DNA of 27,027 bases from Christensenella sp. UBA7584. Its GTDB lineage: Bacteria; Bacillota; Clostridia; Christensenellales; UBA1242. The notes under the pieces were generated by a model, which saw only the letters and a list, made by a program, of their open reading frames with translations, was not told the origin of the DNA and ran no database searches. Both the position numbers and the translations under genes were made by a program. This document shows, one piece after another, positions 22,073 through 27,027 of this stretch (its first letter is position 1; each line of letters starts with the position of its first letter). Location: contig DLKQ01000036.1 in NCBI GenBank assembly GCA_002477805.1, forward strand, positions 10,368-37,394, given 5' to 3'.

Positions 22073-22585
22073 GTGTCAGATTCAGAATTAGTATGTTGCT
22101 TTACTGGTCATAGGTCAGCACAATTACCCTGGAAGTACAACGAATCTGGGGAAAGATTTTCTATTTTTAGAGAAAATCTCAAACAAGCAATTATTGATAG
22201 CATAAATCTAGGTTATAATCATTTTATTTCGGGTATGGCTCTCGGCGCAGATATGATTGCTGCCGAACTTGTACTTGAGCTTAAAAAAATATATCCAAAT
22301 TTGATTTTAGAATGTGCTTTACCTTGCACCGACCAAACATTAAAATGGAAAGAAGAATGTGCTACCAGATATGAACATATTTTAAGCCTTGCAGACAAGG
22401 TTACATTTGTTTCGAAGTGTGAACACGTTGATGGCTGTATGGCAAAACGAAATAAATATATGATTGACAATTCTAGTCGCGTAATCGCTGTGTACAACGG
22501 CAGAAAATCTGGCGGAACTTTTCAAACAATAAATATGGCAAAATCCGCAAACAAGGAACTAATTATCGTCAATCCTGCGCTATAA
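22073..22585 (+). CDS. YpsA-like SLOG-family protein (DUF1273)
   Basis: A 170-residue protein starting with GTG five bases after GGAGG. The N-terminal CCFTGHRS, central FISGMALGADMIAAEL and C-terminal SRVIAVYNGRKSGGTFQTINMA match the Rossmann-like nucleotide-binding SLOG fold of the YpsA group. SLOG proteins are thought to bind nucleotide-derived ligands, and B. subtilis YpsA affects cell division; the role here is unknown. Related SLOG proteins occur in phage- and conflict-linked loci, which fits the accessory setting, but no effector gene is adjacent. A small hairpin (CGCTAT/ATAGCG, 22578-22592) overlaps the stop but lacks a T-run. Confidence 0.85.
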   Translation: MSDSELVCCFTGHRSAQLPWKYNESGERFSIFRENLKQAIIDSINLGYNHFISGMALGADMIAAELVLELKKIYPNLILECALPCTDQTLKWKEECATRYEHILSLADKVTFVSKCEHVDGCMAKRNKYMIDNSSRVIAVYNGRKSGGTFQTINMAKSANKELIIVNPAL

Positions 22586-22839
22586 GATAGCGTATCAGAT
22601 AAAGTGTTACATATTACAAACTATAAATAAAATTAAAAGAAATGTTATTGTCAAAATACTTTCCTCAAATTTAATTCAATTGAAACCTTTGATATAGATT
22701 TCTACAAAACATCTCACTAAAATCGTTATTTAATATTTCAGATTGTATCTCTTTTTTTATTAATAGTCCTTTTATTCCGTTTAACATTTCAAAAAATGAA
22801 TCACAAGAGTTAATACTATTACAAAAAACGAACATTTGA
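22586..22839. other. Intergenic region before the IS3 remnant
   Basis: About 250 AT-rich bases with no ORF. TATCAGATAAAGTGTTAC near 22589-22608 weakly resembles the inverse of TCTGATAACTTTTCAG near 23445-23462 (about 10 of 16 positions), and these may be the eroded ends of the element. Confidence 0.35.
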
Positions 22840-23423
22840 AAAAAGTCAAGGTAAACTTCCTTGTTGCAGGAATTATCTTAAAAGACAATTTGAACAAAAC
22901 AAACCAAACAAGTTTTGGGTTGGAGGTATTACTGCAATTTTTATTAAAAATAATAAATTTTATCTGTGCGTATTTTTAGACTTATTTTCAAAAAAAGTTA
23001 TCGCATATAGATTATCCAGTCAAAACGATAATATTTATCCAATACTTTTAAAGATGCCTTCGAAATAAGAAATCACCCTACTGACTTATGTTTCCACAGC
23101 GACCAAGGAACGGATTATACAAGTCATAAATATAGAGATTTACACAAAGCCTTAAAAGTAAAAAATCATTTTCAAGCAAAGCTAATCTAGATAGCAATGC
23201 AGTAGTTTTTTGATTCTTTTGGTGAAAATTCTTTAAAACTCGCAATAAATTTTAATCGTTCTTCTCAAATTCTAAGCGAGAAGAAATAAATCATCATAGT
23301 TACGAGTATTTTGAAGAATTGCAAGAATCTGTTAAGGAATATATAAACTATTACAATAATTACAGACCACATTCTAGTCTAAAATTAAAACACCCAACAA
23401 AGTCAAAAACGACTATAAGTTGA
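22840..23423 (+). mobile_element. Dead IS3-family transposase (OrfB) remnant
   Basis: Three frames together read as an IS3/IS150-type DDE transposase. Frame one (to a stop at 23066-23068): NKPNKFWVGGITAIF and YLCVFLDLFSKKVIAYRLS. Frame two (23041-23190): FKDAFEIRNHPTDLCFHSDQGTDYTS. Frame three (from about 23172): SSKANLDSNAVV, then stops, then REEINHHSYEYFEELQ and INYYNNYRPHSSLKLKHPT up to TGA at 23421-23423. The first catalytic Asp (usually WxTDIT) is Gly here, the Asp of HSDQG remains, and the Glu after AVV is lost. At least two frameshifts and several stops show it cannot work. OrfA and clear terminal repeats were not found. Confidence 0.9.
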
Positions 23424-23490
23424 TTGTTTTAGCCAAACTTTCCGTCTGAAAAGTTATCAGACTTCAAGTCCAATACAAATTTATATTTCG

Positions 23491-23519
23491 TTGACTTTTT
23501 GGGTAAAATATATTATATT
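23491..23519 (+). promoter_or_regulatory. Promoter of the S41 peptidase
   Basis: TTGACT (23491-23496), 17 bases, TATATT (23514-23519), about 70 bases beyond the transposase remnant. Confidence 0.65.
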
Positions 23520-23544
23520 ATAAAGAATAATGAGGTAAAAATTT

Positions 23545-24729
23545 ATGCGTTTTGAAGATATCGAAGAGGTTTTTGAAAAAATAAAAAAATTTCACCCTAA
23601 TATGTTTTTCAACATCACAGAAGAACGTTTTGAAAGAGAAATGGAGTGGTCAAAATCTAATTGGGAAAATTTAGATATTTATGGTCAAATTTATGAAGCA
23701 TGGAGGCTTACTGCGTTGCTTGGCGATGCTCATATAAAAATGGGGTTTAGAGATTTACCTGATGATGGTTATCAAGACATATATCCTTTTTTAATAAAAA
23801 AATTAAAAGAAGGTTATTGCATTGTTGATATAGATGTAAATTCAATGCCACAAGAAATGCTATACACCAAAGTTGTGGGAATAAACGGCATTCCAATAGA
23901 AGAGATTATTGAAATTTCGCAACCAATTATTTCAACTGAAAATGGAGTATTTAATTTTGAGTTTGAACGTTATTTAACTTCTAGGCTTTTTTATAAAGTT
24001 TTAGGGATTGATGATGGTAATAAAATTACCTTAACACTTCAAAATGAAGAAAAAACTTTTGATGTTGTTGTAAAAGCGTTGGGAAAAAATCATAAAGTTA
24101 AGCCAACAATAAAGCCCTCGGTATATTATAGCTTAAATGATTTAAATGATTATTGTTATTTAAAAATTAATAGATTTAAAATAAATAAAAAAATAAATAT
24201 AAATAAAATTTACACAGAGGTTGAAAAAGCTGTTAATGAAGAAAAACCAATTATTGTTGATGTTCGAGAAAATAGTGGTGGAAAATATAGAATATTCTCT
24301 TATTTATGGGAGATATTAGAAAAATCAAAGGCGAAAGGATATTGTTTAGTTGACCATAATTCTTATTCTGCAAGTGTAATGACTGCCCAAAAACTTAGGA
24401 ATATTGGTTTTACTATTGTAGGTGAACCAATGGGGCAACCATCAACATTTAATGGGGCGATCTTTAGTAATGGTGCAGAAACAAGAGCGGGAATTAAATT
24501 AAGAATTCCCACAGTAACTGTAGATAAAAATATTGAAATACATAAAACAATATTGCCTGCAGGATTTAAATTTGAGGAAAACCCGCTTATACCAGATGTA
24601 ATTATAACACAAAGTTTGGAAGATAAAAAAAATAACAAAGATGCTATGCTGGATTATTGTGTAAAGCAAATACATAATCAAAATAAAACAAATAAAATAT
24701 CATATGAAGAAACTGAATTTTGCAGATAG
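23545..24729 (+). CDS. S41-family serine peptidase (CtpA/tricorn-like)
   Basis: A 394-residue protein with GAGGT eight bases before the ATG and no signal peptide or membrane segment, so it is probably cytoplasmic. An N-terminal helical domain (1-70, containing LLGDAHIKM as in S41 proteins) leads to a PDZ-like stretch (about 85-180) and a core domain: DVRENSGG (239-246, cf. DLRxNxGG), the serine-containing loop HNSYSAS (271-277) and FTIVGEPMGQPSTFNG (290s onward). A serine in 273-277 should be the nucleophile. The gene looks intact although it sits between decayed genes. Its substrate is unknown. Confidence 0.88.
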   Translation: MRFEDIEEVFEKIKKFHPNMFFNITEERFEREMEWSKSNWENLDIYGQIYEAWRLTALLGDAHIKMGFRDLPDDGYQDIYPFLIKKLKEGYCIVDIDVNSMPQEMLYTKVVGINGIPIEEIIEISQPIISTENGVFNFEFERYLTSRLFYKVLGIDDGNKITLTLQNEEKTFDVVVKALGKNHKVKPTIKPSVYYSLNDLNDYCYLKINRFKINKKININKIYTEVEKAVNEEKPIIVDVRENSGGKYRIFSYLWEILEKSKAKGYCLVDHNSYSASVMTAQKLRNIGFTIVGEPMGQPSTFNGAIFSNGAETRAGIKLRIPTVTVDKNIEIHKTILPAGFKFEENPLIPDVIITQSLEDKKNNKDAMLDYCVKQIHNQNKTNKISYEETEFCR

Positions 24730-24754
24730 AATTTTTAAAAGGAAATAAACTAAT

Positions 24755-25243
24755 TTGTTCAAAAAGCAAAACGATAACAATTTTTTGCAAGACGGATTGG
24801 TTTTCGGAAAGCGTGTTAATAACGCCGATAATTTTAACTGGAAAAACATCAGCACAGAGAATATTAACCTTAAAAAGCCTGTTATCATATGTTTGGGTGG
24901 AGCCAACACTTCTAACGCACGAGAAGCAAACTTTATTGCATCTATTACGCAAAAACTTTTGGGTGTTGATTCAAACTATGTTGACATTTATTCGGCATAC
25001 CATCACACAAGCAATGGTGCTCAGTTTAAAACTCTTATCAAAAAACTTGTAAAGGTTTTAAAATAATATTTCAAATAATGGTAAAAGGCTTGATTTTCAG
25101 CTGGCAATGAAAAATAAGCGAAATATAAACATTTTTTCGCATTGTTATGGGCAAGCTGTGCCTGATGAGATTTTATCAGAAACGACAAACTATATGAAAC
25201 AAATTGGCTATACAAAAACTGAAACCGAAGAAATTTTGCTAAA
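24755..25243 (+). pseudogene. Frameshifted remnant, possibly hydrolase-like
   Basis: From a TTG at 24755 a frame reads through KKPVIICLGGANTSNAREAN and VDIYSAYHHTSNGAQF and stops at 25064-25066. Removing one A near 25058 joins it to the next frame: NNGKRLDFQLAMKNKRNINI, FSHCYGQAVPDEIL, YMKQIGYTKTETEEIL. The join falls in an A-run, typical of a one-base indel. The product then breaks off where PHP-like sequence begins. LGGANTSN and FSHCYG look like an oxyanion loop and nucleophile elbow of an alpha/beta-hydrolase-like protein, but the family is not securely recognised. Confidence 0.65.
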
Positions 25244-25431
25244 AACAATAGTATTGATGGGCTTGAGGTTTATCACCCAACTCATCAAAAGAAAATATTA
25301 AAACACTTCTATCTTTTGCAAAAGAAAACAATATGCTAATTACTGGCGGAAGCAATTTTAATGGAAAAGACTATGTTAAAATGGAAATAAAAAACATTGA
25401 TAAAAGTGAAAAGAATATTTTAGAAAGATAA
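25244..25431 (+). pseudogene. Fragment of a PHP-domain phosphoesterase
   Basis: Frame one reads NSIDGLEVYHPTHQK (from 25244), and after a frameshift near 25290 a second frame reads NIKTLLSFAKENNMLITGGS, then NFNGKDYV, ending at TAA (25429-25431). This is the C-terminal part of a TrpH-like PHP protein (cf. GIEVYHPxH and TGGSDFHG). The metal ligands Asp and His of SDFHG are both Asn here (SNFNG). The N-terminal part, with the first histidines, is gone. The fragment is fused by deletion to the preceding remnant. Confidence 0.78.
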
Positions 25432-25457
25432 TAAATATAAAATTACTATTTTAATAT

Positions 25458-25486
25458 AAAAAATCACTATCAACTAGTGATTTTTT
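25458..25486. terminator. Bidirectional terminator hairpin
   Basis: AAAAAATCACTA (25458-25469), five-base loop, TAGTGATTTTTT (25475-25486); A- and T-runs on both sides allow action in either direction. It closes the decayed region. Confidence 0.8.
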
Positions 25487-25520
25487 ATATACCCTTTGTG
25501 TGTATACAACCAAAAGTCTT

Positions 25521-25673
25521 TTTTTGATTATTTTTCTTTGATTTTGCGACTGATTTTGATTATCACAAACTTTTTGATTATTTTTGATTTCTTACTGTTT
25601 GATTTTGCGACAGCATTTTTTGATTTTACGACTAGGTGTGATTTTTTTCTTAATTTTCTAAATAATCAAAAAA
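25521..25673. repeat. T-rich patch of short direct and inverted repeats
   Basis: TTTGATTTTGCGAC occurs at 25537 and 25598, and with one change (ACGAC) at 25619. TTTTTGATTATTTTT occurs at 25521 and 25571, and its inverse AAATAATCAAAAAA at 25660-25673. No gene is seen here. The spacing (61 and 21 bases) is irregular, so this is not a CRISPR array. Confidence 0.7.
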
Positions 25674-25742
25674 TGGACTACCTATGACACTCCAAACAAG
25701 ACTCAATTTGCTGAAAATGGCAAATATTATATAAATTTTAGA

Positions 25743-25792
25743 AATAAAAAAATCGCTGAAACCCTTAATTTTATGGGCTATTCAGCGATTTT
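25743..25792 (-). terminator. Terminator after the serine hydrolase
   Basis: AAAATCGCTGAA (25749-25760) and TTCAGCGATTTT (25781-25792) form a twelve-base stem, extended inside by CCC/GGG; seven A on the plus strand give the T-run on the minus strand. Confidence 0.88.
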
Positions 25793-25863
25793 ATAAATGC
25801 CATAAGAAAATAAAGTTTTTCTTACAGCCCACTTGGCGGAGTGCTAGTAACGTAAATCGAATT

Positions 25864-27027
25864 TTATAAATCAAACTGTTCAGTCAAAAGTTTTGCCCCG
25901 ATTACCGTCATTGAAATTTTATCATTTGCGTTCAAATTGCTTAAAATTACAACACCACGCTTTCTATCTTGAGTAAACCCTATATAACTGTTGAAATCGG
26001 TAGTTGCACCATTATGCCAAATAATATCGTTTTTATTGTCCAACATCCAAGTCATACCTACGCTGTCCATACGAATATTCATTGCTTCGTAGACTGCTTG
26101 GTTGGCATTTATATCTTTTATTTTAGAATAAGTCATCGGCAAATATGAAATGGTATTATTCATATATAATTGCAAATAAATCGCCATACTTTCAATATTT
26201 GAAATAATTGAACCTGCCGGAATATAACCGTCGTTTTGTTTCCACTTCCAATACTTATCGAGATTACCGCTTTGTTTTGCTACCTGCGTATTTTGCAAGT
26301 GTAAGTCATTACGAATAAAGTTATTCATAATATTTGTAAAACTGTCACTATAAATACTCTCCAAAACAAGTCCCAAAACCGATATGCAGAAATTAGAATA
26401 TACAAACGGATAATCTTTATTTTCAAGCACAACGTTCTGCACTCTGTGAAGAATTTTATCTTTGCCTATTCCGTAAAAATCGTTTGCGATATGCGCAAAT
26501 TTGTTGCCAATCATAGAACTTTCAAAATAATAAGCGGCGTATCCAGATGTATGCGTTAAAAGCCGCTCTATTGTCGGATAATATTTATCATTTCTCAAAT
26601 TAAGATATTTCGCAATACTGTCTGTCAAATTTAGTCTATTTTCATTTATGGCTTTTGCACACAATGCACCGACAAAAGTTTTACTAATCGAACCGATTTC
26701 ATAATCGTATATGTTTGTTTCTTCGCCGTTTTTACCATAAATACGATATGTAATTTCACCGTTTTCAATGAGTGCAACACTTATTTTAGTGTTTTTATTT
26801 GAACAACAATATTCAATCATATCTGACGGCGACATATTTTTAAGCTTGCCGAAATTGCTTTGTTGATAAACAAGCAGTCCGCCCAAAGTGCCAACAAAAA
26901 TCAAAGCCACACTCAATAATACCGCTATAACCGAAATAATCGTTTTCTTTTTTATTTTCGGCTCGTCCGTATTTTCCGCCTTTGCGCTCTTTATAGAAAT
27001 AAGAATATGCGTTACGGCAAAAATAAC
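25864..27027 (-). CDS. Membrane-anchored beta-lactamase-like serine hydrolase, partial
   Basis: The frame is open for 388 codons to the right edge, so the N-terminus is missing; the TTG at 26916 is probably internal, because coding continues upstream with THILISIKSAKAENTDEPK and further basic residues. A membrane helix (TIISVIAVLLSVALIFVGTL) precedes the catalytic domain. Class C/PBP-like motifs are complete: SISK (SxxK nucleophile and Lys), YSN (YxN) and HNG (in place of KTG). LLTHTSGY and GYIPAGSIISN are further family marks. Such proteins are usually esterases or D-amino-acid peptidases rather than true beta-lactamases. The edge sequence uses more G/C-ending codons than the neighbours, which may mean transfer. 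The stop is followed by the terminator at 25743-25792. Confidence 0.9.
   Translation of the reverse strand, partial: VIFAVTHILISIKSAKAENTDEPKIKKKTIISVIAVLLSVALIFVGTLGGLLVYQQSNFGKLKNMSPSDMIEYCCSNKNTKISVALIENGEITYRIYGKNGEETNIYDYEIGSISKTFVGALCAKAINENRLNLTDSIAKYLNLRNDKYYPTIERLLTHTSGYAAYYFESSMIGNKFAHIANDFYGIGKDKILHRVQNVVLENKDYPFVYSNFCISVLGLVLESIYSDSFTNIMNNFIRNDLHLQNTQVAKQSGNLDKYWKWKQNDGYIPAGSIISNIESMAIYLQLYMNNTISYLPMTYSKIKDINANQAVYEAMNIRMDSVGMTWMLDNKNDIIWHNGATTDFNSYIGFTQDRKRGVVILSNLNANDKISMTVIGAKLLTEQFDL

Noticed and set aside
25521..25673. Possible CRISPR array
   Set aside because: Repeats are short, their spacing is irregular (61 and 21 bases), there are no spacers of constant length and no cas genes are nearby.
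25660..25794. Readable frame IIKKWTTYDTPNKTQFAENG with ending IAETLNFMGYSAIL
   Set aside because: It looks protein-like, but it has no start codon and its end coincides with the arms of the strong terminator at 25743-25792, which explains the sequence better. A decayed small ORF cannot be fully excluded.

Overview
The window is AT-rich, low-GC Gram-positive (Bacillota, Clostridia-like) chromosome, probably from an uncultured, possibly spore-forming gut-type organism. The evidence is strong GGAGG-type ribosome binding sites, several ATG/TTG/GTG starts chosen by them, consensus TTGNNN-N17-TATAAT promoters, a CIRCE-like heat-shock operator, YugP-type zinc proteases, a BclA-like collagen protein, a YdjG/YdjI-type membrane-stress pair, and a remnant of the Gram-positive glmU-prs-pth-mfd-prsA gene order. 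TGA is used as a stop, so the code is standard. No rRNA, tRNA or CRISPR array was seen.

Layout. 1-659: a partial gene running off the left edge (Myb/RsfA-like). 760-3428: an unknown protein, then two tandem membrane zinc metallopeptidases (a diverged paralogue and a canonical YugP). 3774-5582: a lone half-size ABC exporter behind a long structured leader. 5971-6528: a small heat-shock protein with a CIRCE-like operator and a 5'-terminal hairpin. 6698-8799: a spore-surface-type locus with a collagen-like protein followed by a family 2 glycosyltransferase, plus a decayed fragment of a second glycosyltransferase copy. 9076-11766: a three-gene zinc-ribbon operon (YdjI-like SPFH protein, YdjG-like membrane protein, small membrane zinc-ribbon protein). 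11901-14752: a membrane protein with a long disordered tail carrying an AT-hook-like motif, then a broken small ORF and an unknown 190-residue protein.

14897-19614: M14 carboxypeptidase, TadA tRNA deaminase, a degenerate GlmU-like protein, Pth peptidyl-tRNA hydrolase and a PrsA-like foldase lipoprotein; this is the most housekeeping-like stretch. 20051-22585: small accessory genes (two-TM protein, 50-residue basic peptide, lipoprotein, ribbon-helix-helix/coiled-coil protein, YpsA/SLOG-type protein). 22840-25431: a decay zone with a dead IS3-family transposase, an intact S41 peptidase, and remnants of two more genes, one of them a PHP-domain phosphoesterase. 25521-25673: a T-rich repeat patch. 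25864-27027: a membrane-anchored beta-lactamase-like serine hydrolase that runs off the right edge.

No clearly new defence or mobile system stands out. The points most worth following are the collagen/glycosyltransferase locus with its decayed duplicate, the zinc-ribbon SPFH operon that lacks PspA and the usual third partner, the hsp20 control region, and the ABC exporter leader.
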